From Candidatus Acidiferrum typicum (GTDB lineage: Bacteria; Acidobacteriota; Terriglobia; Acidiferrales; UBA7541), in assembly GCA_025463055.1 (NCBI GenBank), contig JAOAPV010000005.1, forward strand, positions 186,001 to 250,000: a DNA stretch of 64,000 bases, given 5' to 3'. Both the position numbers and the translations under genes were made by a program. Positions 18,428 to 27,205 of the stretch are shown here, piece by piece. The notes beneath the pieces were generated by a model. It saw only the letters and a program-made list of their open reading frames with translations, did no database searches and was not told where the DNA came from. How positions within the stretch are numbered: position 1 is the stretch's first letter; each line of letters starts with the position of its first letter.

Positions 18428-20383
18428 CTACAGATGCCGCCGGCACCACTCATTCAGCGCATAGATTGACCACGGCCGCGACCACGAAGTCTTCCCCGCA
18501 AGAAAAGCGGCCCACACTTCACGCACCCCATCCGTATGCACATGCGGCGCTAACCCCGGCGTGATCTCCGCAAAGCTCGCCTCCAGCCGCTTCCGCAATG
18601 GCCCGCGCAGCCACTGTTCCCACGGCAACGTAAACGTCCGCTTCTTCTGTGCCAAAATCTCTTTCGGCAGCAAATCACCAATGGCCTCATTAAGCAAAGC
18701 CTTCGCTGTTCCGTCGCGTCGCCGCGCCGCCTCAGGAAGCGCGCCAACAAATTCCACCAGCGGCGTATCAAGCAGCGGCACGCGCACCTCCAGCGAATGC
18801 GCCATGCTCACCGAATCCGTATCGCGCAGCAACGTGCTGGCCATGTAACACCGCATCTCCAGCCAAGAGACGCTGCCCATTCCTTCCAACTTTCGCGCTC
18901 CATCGGCCGCTCGCTCCAGCCAGCCCACCCAGGTTGGTTCCAACGTCACGCCATCCGCGGCCACACTGCTTGGCCGGAATCGCGGCTCCATCAATCGAGA
19001 CAATTCCGTGCCGACGGGAAACAGTGCCCGCGTGAAATAATAGGGATGCGGCAAAGCGTCCGGCAACAACCACGCCGCGATCGCTTTGCGCGCCGCATCC
19101 GGGCTGCTCCTGCCCGCAATCACAGCACCCAGCAGTGGAGCAACAGCCTTCCGCAGCGGCGCGGGTACAAACCACGCCATTCGAATCAGCCGCAGAATTC
19201 GCGGCGTATCCGCGAATGTCGCATACCCTCCAAAAAGTTCATCGCCGCCAATCCCGGACAACGCCACCTTCAGTCCCGCCTCTCGCGCCGCCCACGACAC
19301 AAAATAAGTATTAATTCCGTCCATGCTCGGCTGGTCCAGCGTCGAAACTGCTTCGTCAAGCCTCGATACGATTGCATCGCCTTCCAGCGGAACTTCGCGA
19401 TGCTGTGTCCCACAATGTTTTGCGATGCTGCGTGCCAGCGGCGCTTCATCGTACGCCGTTCCAGGAAAGCTAACCGTGAAGCTACAAATTCCCGCTCGCT
19501 CGCGCGCCCCAAGCGCCGCAATCGCACTGGAATCAAGCCCGCTCGAAAGAAATAAGCCCACAGGAACATCCGCAATTAAGTGTGCGCGCACTGCATCTTG
19601 CAGCAGCGACCGCAAGTGCTTCGCCGCCGAAGAAAAATCGCGCGTCACTCGCCCATCCTTCGCCGCCGGACTTCGCGTGGCGTCCCACCACGCCCGTGCG
19701 CGCGGCGTGCGCCGTCTTTCCGGCACGTACAGCAGCATGCGATGCCCGGGCGGCAGCGAAAACACTCCCTCCAGGAGTGTCACTGGTTCCGATACGCTGC
19801 CGAAAAGCAAATACGCAGTAAGCGCGTCCTGAGAAAGTTGTTTCGACGCCATTTTCCCGGCCACCAGCGCACGAACTTCTGAGGAGAACGCAAATCCTTC
19901 GCTAGTCTGCGTGTAATACAAAGGCTTGATGCCCAGCGGATCGCGCGCCAGAAAAAGCAACGGCGCGGTGGCATAACGCTTTCGCAAATCCAAAAGCGCC
20001 AGCGCGAACATTCCGCGCAGTTCATCCAGGCAGTCTTCGCCCCACTCTTCCCATGCGTGTACCAGGATTTCCGTGTCGGATTGGGTGCTAAATCGATGCC
20101 CGGAGAGTACCAATCGCTCTCGCAACTCTCGGTAATTGTAAAGTTCGCCGTTGAAAATCACGGCCACGTCGCGCGTTTCGTTCCAAACGGGCTGGTGCCC
20201 GGTCTTCAGGTCGATGATGCTGAGCCGTCGCATGCCCAGCGCCAAACCTGGTGCGCGTCCATCGTTGAGAAGAAAACCATCGTCATCTGGGCCGCGATGT
20301 TGCATCGCAGCAGCCATCGCCCGCACACGGGATTCTGCTTCAGAGGCTCGACCGGCAAAAGCGATTCCGCAGATGCCGCACAC
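18428..20383 (-). CDS. asnB: Asparagine-synthase-type glutamine amidotransferase (AsnB family)
   Basis: The protein has 651 residues. Cys2 of MCGICGIAF is the glutaminase nucleophile, and the Ntn domain contains FNGELYNYRELRERL. The synthetase domain shows the ATP pyrophosphatase motif GLFLSSGLDSSAIAAL and ALSGIGGDELFGGY. This long form is the type found in exosortase/PEP-CTERM polysaccharide loci, where such proteins are thought to amidate a sugar rather than make free asparagine. The gene lies 3 bases downstream of the transglutaminase-like gene on the same strand, so the two are coupled. A WbpS-like amidation of a uronic acid fits the WbpA-type dehydrogenase upstream in the region. Confidence 0.92.
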   Translation of the reverse strand: MCGICGIAFAGRASEAESRVRAMAAAMQHRGPDDDGFLLNDGRAPGLALGMRRLSIIDLKTGHQPVWNETRDVAVIFNGELYNYRELRERLVLSGHRFSTQSDTEILVHAWEEWGEDCLDELRGMFALALLDLRKRYATAPLLFLARDPLGIKPLYYTQTSEGFAFSSEVRALVAGKMASKQLSQDALTAYLLFGSVSEPVTLLEGVFSLPPGHRMLLYVPERRRTPRARAWWDATRSPAAKDGRVTRDFSSAAKHLRSLLQDAVRAHLIADVPVGLFLSSGLDSSAIAALGARERAGICSFTVSFPGTAYDEAPLARSIAKHCGTQHREVPLEGDAIVSRLDEAVSTLDQPSMDGINTYFVSWAAREAGLKVALSGIGGDELFGGYATFADTPRILRLIRMAWFVPAPLRKAVAPLLGAVIAGRSSPDAARKAIAAWLLPDALPHPYYFTRALFPVGTELSRLMEPRFRPSSVAADGVTLEPTWVGWLERAADGARKLEGMGSVSWLEMRCYMASTLLRDTDSVSMAHSLEVRVPLLDTPLVEFVGALPEAARRRDGTAKALLNEAIGDLLPKEILAQKKRTFTLPWEQWLRGPLRKRLEASFAEITPGLAPHVHTDGVREVWAAFLAGKTSWSRPWSIYALNEWCRRHL

Positions 20384-20386
20384 GCG

Positions 20387-21244
20387 TTACTTGATCTCCG
20401 GCACATGGAAAAATGTCGATCCCGCCCGCATGGATTGCGACCGCAATCGAAATCGGGGAATCCTCAGCCGGTGGTCCGCATACCAGCCCAACAAAATCCT
20501 AAGCAGCAGAAAAACAACGGACGCAAATACCAAAACGCATAGCGCAAAAAAGGATTCGCGTTCCAGTAGCAGGCTCCAGTCAAGACTCTCCTCCCAGCCG
20601 GGGAACGCTCTATCCAGAATCCACCGCAGACGCAGTCCTTGCATCGGTAGCCGAGCCAGCCGCACGTGCGCAAACTTTTCGTACGTGTATTCTTTGGGGT
20701 AGTTAGGCACCAGATGGGTGGCTTCGGCAAACACGGCTGGGTTGCGCAGGTCCTGGCGTGTCAGCAAACGCCCCTTCGCATCCCGCAATAAAATACGGTA
20801 AGCCGGATCGGCAATCACCCAGCGTCCATCAATCAATACTTCTGCCACCACATGCTTTGCTTCGTCCTGCGGCGTGAGCAATAGCAGCCGCCGCACGCTC
20901 AGCCCGTTGCTGCGCGCGAGATTTAGAAATGCGTTCGTAGCCGTACCGCATACGGACAAAAGCTGCTGGTAATTTAATGTCGTCTCCGGATCGCGTCCGT
21001 CCAAAACGGATAGGTTCGCGGCCACCGTGCGTGGCGGGCCTCGCCGCATCCAGTCCAGGATAGCTTCCGCTTGCCGCTCGGCGGGCTCGGAGCTCGGTAC
21101 AATCGCGTCGGAAAATCCATCAAGGTATCGGCGAACCGAATATTCCCACCCGGCCGAGTAAGCTGCGGCCACCAGCGCCACAAGGAGCAGCAAATTCGCG
21201 CTCCACCACACACCGCGAAAAATCACATGCCTTCGAGTCGGCAA
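20387..21244 (-). CDS. Transglutaminase-like membrane protein
   Basis: The protein has 285 residues and probably starts at TTG (21244). A membrane helix lies near residues 13-30 and a second near 230-250. Between them is a transglutaminase/cysteine-protease-like core, with a candidate Cys in SVCGTATNAFLNLAR, His in KHVVAEVLIDGRW and Asp in VIADPAY. Proteins of this superfamily act as proteases or acyl/amide transferases, and membrane-bound forms recur in exopolysaccharide loci. The C-terminal basic tail (HRLRIPRFRLRSQSMR) should be cytoplasmic if both helices span. It is directly followed by asnB, which suggests a joint role. The substrate is unknown. Confidence 0.78.
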   Translation of the reverse strand: MPTRRHVIFRGVWWSANLLLLVALVAAAYSAGWEYSVRRYLDGFSDAIVPSSEPAERQAEAILDWMRRGPPRTVAANLSVLDGRDPETTLNYQQLLSVCGTATNAFLNLARSNGLSVRRLLLLTPQDEAKHVVAEVLIDGRWVIADPAYRILLRDAKGRLLTRQDLRNPAVFAEATHLVPNYPKEYTYEKFAHVRLARLPMQGLRLRWILDRAFPGWEESLDWSLLLERESFFALCVLVFASVVFLLLRILLGWYADHRLRIPRFRLRSQSMRAGSTFFHVPEIK

Positions 21245-21254
21245 CTAACCACCC

Positions 21255-22478
21255 TCAGTGCAACAGTGCTGCAATCTGCCTTTGGCCGTTTACCAATTGC
21301 CCGTACAGGTTCTCCATCTCTTGCGCGGGTTCGTCCCAATCAAGTCGCGCCGCGACTTTTCGGCATCCTGCGGCCAGCCGTGCGTGGAGCCCCGGCTCCC
21401 ACAGCACGCGAGCCAACGCATCCGCGATCGCCCTCGGGTCGTGCGGCACCACCAAGCCCGCAACATCCGCGAGCAATGGCGCGATGCCGCATTTTTCGGT
21501 CACAACAACCGGAGTACCCGCAGCCACTGCTTCGCCCGCCGTATTCCCGAAGTTTTCATTTTGTGAGGGCAATATAAAGACGTCCGCGTCCCTGTAAGCG
21601 TTCCATTTTTCCTCGCCGTAAGAGGCGCCGCGGATTTGCACGCGGGACGAAACTCCTAACGCCTCGGCCATTTGCAACAGTCTCTGCCGCATCCCGCCTT
21701 CATCGGGCCCTGTGAAAACGAGCCTCAACTCCGCGGCGTGCTCTCCTTTGCAAAGCAACGCAAACGCTTGCAGCAGAATATCTGGACTCTTTTTTTCGGA
21801 TAATCGTCCGAGGTAGAGAATCAATTTGGCGCTTTCTGGGATGCCCGCCGCCGCACGAAATTTCCCCCGCTCCGGCAGTGTTTCCGGAATTTCCACTCCG
21901 TTGCGCCGAATCACAATGTTTTCTGGAGGCAGCCCCGATGACGCAAGCTCTGCTACTTCCTGCGGCGATGTAGCGATGATAGTACGCGCCCCCAGGAGCA
22001 TCCTTTGTCCCAAGGCTAGATGATACATTCGTTTCAGCAGAAAATTCCTAACAATTGGAACGAACATCCCGATTGGTTCCACGAGATAAGGAATGCCGCT
22101 CCGCCGGCAAGCCGTCGCCACCGCAGGTCCAAGAAAATCGTAGAGCCCAAAAATGTGTACCACATCAAAGTTCCACAATCGCGCGCGGCAAAAAGTTGTT
22201 ATTCCGGGATTCCAGCTCAGCGCGCGATAGCGCAGCAGGCTCGGGAGATAGATTGACTCGATTCCGCTTTCCTCGAGCTTCCATCCCAACGCCGATCGCT
22301 CCGCGTTCATCGCCCCCGAAGAGCCAGCTATGCGCGACTGCAAACCCCAATCCGCCGTTAGCACAGTAACTTTATGTCCCAGTTTTACGAGCTGTTTCGA
22401 TAGCGAGCGCACTTTTACGGGCGGCCCGCCAAATTCCAGGAACGGGAAATAAGTCTGCGTAACGTTCAGGATTCGCAT
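21255..22478 (-). CDS. GT4 glycosyltransferase
   Basis: The protein has 407 residues. It starts MRILNVTQTYFPFLEFGGPPVKVRS, a GT4 acceptor-domain opening, followed by GHKVTVLTADWG. The donor domain has LILYLGRLSEKKSPDILLQA, VFTGPDEGGMRQRL and the E-x7-E region PSQNENFGNTAGEAVAAGTPVV. The start overlaps the 3' end of the preceding GT4 gene by 13 bases. Only 10 bases separate its stop from the transglutaminase-like gene. It probably adds one sugar to the lipid-linked glycan. Donor and acceptor are unknown. Confidence 0.87.
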   Translation of the reverse strand: MRILNVTQTYFPFLEFGGPPVKVRSLSKQLVKLGHKVTVLTADWGLQSRIAGSSGAMNAERSALGWKLEESGIESIYLPSLLRYRALSWNPGITTFCRARLWNFDVVHIFGLYDFLGPAVATACRRSGIPYLVEPIGMFVPIVRNFLLKRMYHLALGQRMLLGARTIIATSPQEVAELASSGLPPENIVIRRNGVEIPETLPERGKFRAAAGIPESAKLILYLGRLSEKKSPDILLQAFALLCKGEHAAELRLVFTGPDEGGMRQRLLQMAEALGVSSRVQIRGASYGEEKWNAYRDADVFILPSQNENFGNTAGEAVAAGTPVVVTEKCGIAPLLADVAGLVVPHDPRAIADALARVLWEPGLHARLAAGCRKVAARLDWDEPAQEMENLYGQLVNGQRQIAALLH

Positions 22479-23578
22479 AGATCGCGCAGAATTTTCTTCA
22501 GCGACTTCGCGAAAACATTGAATCGAAATTCCTTCTCCACGCGTTCCCGCCCACGCGCTCCCATCTCGCGGCTCAGCGCCGGATCGGCCAGCAACGTTTC
22601 CAGTGAAGTTGCCAATTGGTCTCCATCACCGTGCTGGACCAGGTACCCAGTTTTTCCGTCATCGATTACTTCCGGTGCGCCGCCGTGCGCGCCGCCAATC
22701 ACCGGCTTGCCGCAAGCCATCGCCTCCAAATAAACCAGGCCAAAACCCTCGCCGCGGCTCGGCAGCGCGAAAATCTCGCAGGCCTGGTAACAAGCCGCAA
22801 TCTGCGGATAACTGAGCCCGCTTAAGAAATGCACGTGACGTAACACCCCGCGCCCGTTCGCAATCTGCTCCAACCATCTCTGATCGTCGCCTTCGCCCAC
22901 TGCAACGAGCTGTACGTCCGGCCACTCAGTTAACAAACGCGGCAGCGTCGTGATCAGCGTGTCCATCCCCTTGTACCGCTCGTCCGCAAACCACCGGCCT
23001 ACCGTCAGAATCACGCGCCCGGCAGGAAAGTTTGCGGGCAGACTAGGCACCGGTTTCGCCGTAAGCAATGCCTCGAATTCCGGATCGAGCGCCCACGGCA
23101 ACACGCGAATGCGCTCTCGTGGAACACCCTGTTGTGTGGCTACATGATTTGCGGTGTCATTCGTTGGCGCAATAACCAAATCGGCGTTGCGCAGAGCGCG
23201 CCGCCGCAACATCGAAAGCGGCTCCCATACTTCCAGCCCATGCGTCCACACGACGGACTTTGCACGCCGCGCAAAAAACTTCGCACCTTGTGCAACCGGC
23301 GCAAGGAATGGATGCCCCGCAACTATCACCTTCGCGCGCCGGCTCGCAGCACGCGCCGCCCCCGCGCTGAATCGCGCTTTTCCGCGCGCGCTGCCAGTGA
23401 ATACGAACTCGCGGGTGGCCACCGTCATTCGGTGCAACTCGGGCGAATCGTTCAGGCTCAGCAGCCGGCAGTCCATCCCATGGGCTCCGGCAAATTCACT
23501 CATTACCGCCGCAACGTGCCGCCCCGCCCGCTGCACTCCGCCGGGCGTGTCCAGCTCTGGGAAGAGTCCAAGAAGCAC
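22466..23578 (-). CDS. GT4 glycosyltransferase
   Basis: The protein has 370 residues and starts at GTG (23578). The N-terminal motif MLLGLFPELDTPGGVQRAGRH is that of a GT4 acceptor domain with a glycine-rich loop. The donor domain shows VILTVGRWFADERYKGMDTLI, LVAVGEGDDQRWLE and LPSRGEGFGLVYLEAMACGKPVI, which includes the EGFGLVYLEA E-x7-E motif. It is the first gene of the GT4-GT4-transglutaminase-asnB run and overlaps the second GT4 gene by 13 bases. Sugar specificity is not determinable. Confidence 0.87.
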   Translation of the reverse strand: MLLGLFPELDTPGGVQRAGRHVAAVMSEFAGAHGMDCRLLSLNDSPELHRMTVATREFVFTGSARGKARFSAGAARAASRRAKVIVAGHPFLAPVAQGAKFFARRAKSVVWTHGLEVWEPLSMLRRRALRNADLVIAPTNDTANHVATQQGVPRERIRVLPWALDPEFEALLTAKPVPSLPANFPAGRVILTVGRWFADERYKGMDTLITTLPRLLTEWPDVQLVAVGEGDDQRWLEQIANGRGVLRHVHFLSGLSYPQIAACYQACEIFALPSRGEGFGLVYLEAMACGKPVIGGAHGGAPEVIDDGKTGYLVQHGDGDQLATSLETLLADPALSREMGARGRERVEKEFRFNVFAKSLKKILRDLCES

Positions 23579-23644
23579 GCGTCGAGTCTGCCAAGCACCG
23601 CGCCGGAAAACAAGAACGTGCTTGCCTGCGGTTTCCCTCGCGCC

Positions 23645-24325
23645 CTAGACGGCGGAATGGTTGCGTACAACGTCCGCGAGATCGGCGAAATGATTGAGGT
23701 AAATGTCTGCTGGGTGCGCTGTGCGGTCGTGCACGCCAAAACCGTAATTTACCGCGGCGGCTCGCGTGCCGGCGTTGCGCGCGGTTTGCACGTCTACCTC
23801 GGAATCGCCGACGATCAGAGTATCGTGCGCGGCAACTCCGAGCTCTTGCAGGATTTTGTTCGCGCCAAATGGGTCCGGCTTCTTCGATTCAAAACTGTTA
23901 CCGCCATAAATCACGCGGAAATATCTCGCGAGTCCCAGGGAATTCAAGATGCGCACGCTGATGCGTTCCGGCTTATTGGTAAGCACGGCCATGGGCACGT
24001 GGTTCAACTGCGCCAGGGTTTCGGGGACGCCGGGATACGCGCAGGTGTTGTCCATTTTGTGCTCTTCATAATATCCCAGAAAAAATTGCAGCCCGTGCCT
24101 TAGGTCTTCTTCCGTAGCGGTGGCTCCGAGAGCACGAGCTACCAGTTGCGGCGCGCCGTGCCCGATATATCCGGAAATCGTTTCCGCTGGGAGCTGCGCT
24201 CGTTTCATCTCGCCGAGCATCGCGTTCACGGAATGAATCAGGTCAAGTTTGGAATCGATCAGCGTGCCGTCGAGATCAAAAATAATCGCGCGCACGACAG
24301 GAAATTTTGTATCGGCCATAAACAT
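23645..24325 (-). CDS. gph: HAD-family phosphatase, phosphoglycolate-phosphatase-like
   Basis: The protein has 226 residues. HAD motif I is IFDLDGTLIDSKLDL near residues 14-28, motif II is AVLTNKPERIS, and motif III/IV is KPDPFGANKILQELG with LIVGDSEVDVQTARNAG. The cap helices and length match Gph, which removes phosphoglycolate. Other small phosphates are possible substrates because the family is promiscuous. A second in-frame ATG is two codons downstream (24319). It lies 66 bases upstream of the first GT4 gene on the same strand and may head the operon. Confidence 0.86.
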   Translation of the reverse strand: MFMADTKFPVVRAIIFDLDGTLIDSKLDLIHSVNAMLGEMKRAQLPAETISGYIGHGAPQLVARALGATATEEDLRHGLQFFLGYYEEHKMDNTCAYPGVPETLAQLNHVPMAVLTNKPERISVRILNSLGLARYFRVIYGGNSFESKKPDPFGANKILQELGVAAHDTLIVGDSEVDVQTARNAGTRAAAVNYGFGVHDRTAHPADIYLNHFADLADVVRNHSAV

Positions 24326-24548
24326 TAATTGTAATACGCTCCACGTTCTAAGGTTTTCGTATCAGCGACCTAAACCGTTCTTCGTATCAGCAACGCTTTC
24401 CCGCTCGCGTTTCACCGACGCTCAGCGCATAAACACGGGTCGTGACGCGCATTACTTTCCTTAAAGAGCCGCTCGCTGTTTTCGGAAATGCGTGCTGTTC
24501 GCGTAAAATGGAGTTTCGCATGCTGCTTATATTCACACCGGAGACCCC

Positions 24549-25889
24549 ATGGCTCAGGTTCATCCCTTTCGCGCCTTCCGTTACAATCCCGCCCGCGCCC
24601 CGTTTGATCGCGTGCTCACCCAGCCGTACGACAAAATTTCTCCTGCGATGCAGGATAAGTATTACGCGGCCGACCCGCACAACTTAATCACCATCGAGAA
24701 GGGCCGCGCTTTCCCGAGCGATTCTGCGCAAAAGAATGTCTACACGCGCGCCGCTGCGGCGCTACAAGACTGGATACACAACAACATTGTGGCGCAGGAT
24801 CCCGCTCCTTCGTTTTACGCCTACACGCAGGAATACACGGTGCCCGGCACGGACGAGCGGAGGACACGCCGCGGATTTATCGGCGCCGGCAAACTTGAGG
24901 ATTATTCCGCGGGCGTTGTTTTTCGCCACGAGCAAACGCTTTCCGGTCCGAAAGCGGATCGTCTGGAACTTCTTCGCCATACGCGCACCCACACTGGGCA
25001 ACTTTTCATGTTGTACTCCGATGCACAGCACACCATTGACGCGATTCTCGCCGAAGCGGCATCGAGCTCGGCGCCGGCAACGGAGCTGCGCGATGAATAC
25101 GGCGTTGTGCATCGCCTCTGGGTTATCGCGGAGCGGGAACGCGTCAGCGCCATTCAAAGCGCGATGGCCGATCAGAAGCTAGTCATCGCCGACGGCCATC
25201 ATCGCTACGAAACCGCGATCAACTATCGCAACGAGCGGCGCAGCCAAGTGATTCATCCTGACGTGAATGCGCCTTACGAATACGCGATGATGACTTTCAT
25301 CAATACGCGCAGCGAAGGGCTGACGATTTTGCCGACGCATCGCGTGGCGGCGAACCTGCACGATTTCTCCTGGCCGAGTGTGCGCCGCTATCTTGAGCCG
25401 TGGTTTACGGCGGAGGCGTTTTCTTTTCAGAACGAAAGCGAGCGAAATGAAGCTCGCAGCAAATTTTTAAGTCGACTCGCGGAGACGCGCGCGCAACGAT
25501 CCATCGGAGTGTATCCGTCGGTGCAAAGGGCGAAGCGCGCTTACTATGTGCTTACGCTGCGTTCCGGCGCGGACCTTGCGCAGCTCCTGCCGAATGTTTC
25601 GCCGCTGCAGCGCGAACTCGATGTTGTGCTCCTCCACGAAGGAATTCTGGAGCCGGCGCTGGGCATTACGCCGCAAGCGGTTACCGCCGAGAAGAACCTG
25701 ACGTACGAGCGCGAAGCTCCGGCTGCGCTGGACGCAGTGGACTCGGGCGCGGCGCAGATCGCGTTTCTTCTGAACGCGTGCGACGTGGAGCAAGTGATGC
25801 GCATCGCCACGGCGGGCGAAGTCTTACCGCAGAAATCCACGGATTTCTATCCCAAGCTCCTGAGCGGCATTACGATGTACCAAATTTAA
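24549..25889 (+). CDS. DUF1015-family protein
   Basis: The protein has 446 residues. The opening AQVHPFRAFRYNP and QPYDKISPAMQDKYYAADPHN, followed by FRHEQTLSGPKADRLELLRHTRTHTGQLFMLY, is characteristic of DUF1015. ADGHHRYETAINYRNERR is the family's most conserved block. The family is soluble and cytosolic and often sits next to serine-biosynthesis genes in other genomes; its role is not established. A GGAGA ribosome site precedes the ATG. The stop codon is followed in the same frame by a permease C-terminal remnant. Confidence 0.9.
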   Translation: MAQVHPFRAFRYNPARAPFDRVLTQPYDKISPAMQDKYYAADPHNLITIEKGRAFPSDSAQKNVYTRAAAALQDWIHNNIVAQDPAPSFYAYTQEYTVPGTDERRTRRGFIGAGKLEDYSAGVVFRHEQTLSGPKADRLELLRHTRTHTGQLFMLYSDAQHTIDAILAEAASSSAPATELRDEYGVVHRLWVIAERERVSAIQSAMADQKLVIADGHHRYETAINYRNERRSQVIHPDVNAPYEYAMMTFINTRSEGLTILPTHRVAANLHDFSWPSVRRYLEPWFTAEAFSFQNESERNEARSKFLSRLAETRAQRSIGVYPSVQRAKRAYYVLTLRSGADLAQLLPNVSPLQRELDVVLLHEGILEPALGITPQAVTAEKNLTYEREAPAALDAVDSGAAQIAFLLNACDVEQVMRIATAGEVLPQKSTDFYPKLLSGITMYQI

Positions 25890-26072
25890 AGCGGCATCCC
25901 CTACCACCTCTGTCTGCTGCTGCGCACTTTGCTGTATGGTGTGTCGCCGGCAGCTCCGCTAGTGTATGCGGGAACGGCGAGCGCGCTCATCCTCGTGGCG
26001 TTAGCGGCCTGCGTCATTCCGGCGCAACGGGCAGCGCGCGTCGAGCCTGCAGTGGCGCTGCGCGACGAATGA
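25890..26072 (+). pseudogene. Remnant of ADOP/MacB-type ABC permease C-terminus
   Basis: Directly after the DUF1015 stop, and in the same frame, about 60 codons run to TGA at 26070-26072. From about 25932 they read LLYGVSPAAPLVYAGTAS, then a hydrophobic helix, then IPAQRAARVEPAVALRDE. This matches the last membrane helix and the PARRAARVDPxxALRxE ending of MacB/FtsX-type permeases, as seen intact at the end of the 59006-61639 gene (VPARRASKVDPIVALRYE). No start codon or upstream permease sequence is present, so it is a fossil end of a deleted gene. Confidence 0.8.
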
Positions 26073-26120
26073 AGCAATGTTTCATGACCCGACTGCCATT
26101 TAGGGGCAGCGTGGACGAAT

Positions 26121-26160
26121 TGATCTCCCCCAGTGGTCTCTTAGCCACTGAGGGAGATCA
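26121..26160. terminator. Long hairpin between convergent genes
   Basis: Two 16-base arms (TGATCTCCCCCAGTGG at 26121-26136 and CCACTGAGGGAGATCA at 26145-26160) pair with a single mismatch around an 8-base loop. It lies downstream of both the permease remnant (+) and the cytochrome gene (-). Neither side has a T-run, so it may be a factor-independent stem of limited strength or a REP-like palindrome. Confidence 0.45.
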
Positions 26161-26186
26161 GGGAGCGCGGTTTCGCTCGTTTAGCC

Positions 26187-26873
26187 TCAAAAACAATCGT
26201 TGTGCAGTGGACTAGGCGCCGGCGGGCCCGCGACGCAGGGGATTGCGCTGAGATATTCGTAGATGGCCCTTAAGTCATGATCCGTCAGGTCACCCATAGC
26301 GGGCCATGGCATCGTCTGGAGAAGATCTCCGCGAAATGGAGCCGGAATGCAGCCGGTGTTAACGACTCCTGGCGCACAGGTCGGATGGAGATGATCCAGG
26401 TCCACGCCCGTCCTCATGATCTGAACGAACTCTGAAAACGTGTGGCCGCCCTCAGGCATCCCGGTTTTATCCGGCGTCAGATTACGGGAGATGATATGCG
26501 CCGCTCCTGGCGCCGGCGCACCAAAGTCTCTGCCGCCGCCCAAGTAGGTGGCCGAATTGATCATCTTTGGCTGACCAAAGAATGGATTTCCGCCCGGCAT
26601 GAATTGAGTAATCGCAGGGCCGGAAGTGTGGCATTCGTTGCAGACCCCCGTGTTCACCAAGTAGCTTCCCAATCCCACCAATTTCCGGTTCTTACCCTCC
26701 AGATTCAGGTGGACGGGTGCTATGTCGAATCCCTGTTCAACCTTTGATTCCTTGCGGTCATCATCATCGTCAGTAGCTCTTACGCGCGGGGAACTGCTCA
26801 ACATTCCCGCAAGCATGATGCCGGCAAATGCTACGGCGGCCGCCGCGGGTTTTACAAATTTCCTGGGTATCAT
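26187..26873 (-). CDS. Secreted monohaem cytochrome c
   Basis: The protein has 228 residues from the ATG at 26873, which has an AGGAAGGA ribosome site; a longer reading frame upstream has none and lacks a signal. The signal peptide is MIPRKFVKPAAAAVAFAG to about residue 33 (ending RVRA), followed by an Asp-rich stretch. One haem site, Cys78-x2-Cys81-His82, lies in GVCNECHTSG. A distal methionine could be in LQTMPWPAMGDLTD, in the C-terminal helix that ends IYEYLSAIPC. It should be a periplasmic electron carrier or dehydrogenase subunit. It is divergent from the membrane-bound HTH-TPR regulator. Confidence 0.85.
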   Translation of the reverse strand: MIPRKFVKPAAAAVAFAGIMLAGMLSSSPRVRATDDDDDRKESKVEQGFDIAPVHLNLEGKNRKLVGLGSYLVNTGVCNECHTSGPAITQFMPGGNPFFGQPKMINSATYLGGGRDFGAPAPGAAHIISRNLTPDKTGMPEGGHTFSEFVQIMRTGVDLDHLHPTCAPGVVNTGCIPAPFRGDLLQTMPWPAMGDLTDHDLRAIYEYLSAIPCVAGPPAPSPLHNDCF

Positions 26874-27147
26874 TGGACTTGTCCTTCCTGGTAATTTTTG
26901 CATCCTGAATTCACATCCTCTGCAAAACGATCTGGTTCTCTCTGCAATGGCTCTTGGGACACCGGCCAAAGCCACCTGGCATTCACCGCTGGTGTCGAAC
27001 TCGTGTAACCGGCGAAACCGGGCCACCGTGACAGACCGTCGTTTGTAAGGGGATGCTGCGCCCCGGCTGCGGCATGGCGCAACGTGCAAAGAGAGGCGAA
27101 GAGCGGCAAAATGCGGCACGGGAGCCTATTTCCCTCTAGCTAAGTGA

Positions 27148-27176
27148 TTGCTGCGCAAAGAAACTGGTGTGATAAT
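27148..27176 (+). promoter_or_regulatory. Sigma70-type promoter for the HTH-TPR regulator gene
   Basis: TTGCTG (27148-27153), a 17-base spacer and GATAAT (27171-27176) match a housekeeping promoter well. The predicted start is near 27183, leaving a leader of about 22 bases. The strong ribosome site GAAGGAGGAC (about 27188-27197) lies before the ATG at 27206. The rest of the 26874-27205 gap shows nothing clear. Confidence 0.6.
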
Positions 27177-27205
27177 CCTCGCGTCCAGAAGGAGGACTGA
27201 GGCCC

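Noticed and set aside
25778..26215. 145-codon frame overlapping the end of DUF1015
   Set aside because: The neighbouring frame matches a permease C-terminus, whereas this one has no similarity and overlaps a conserved gene.
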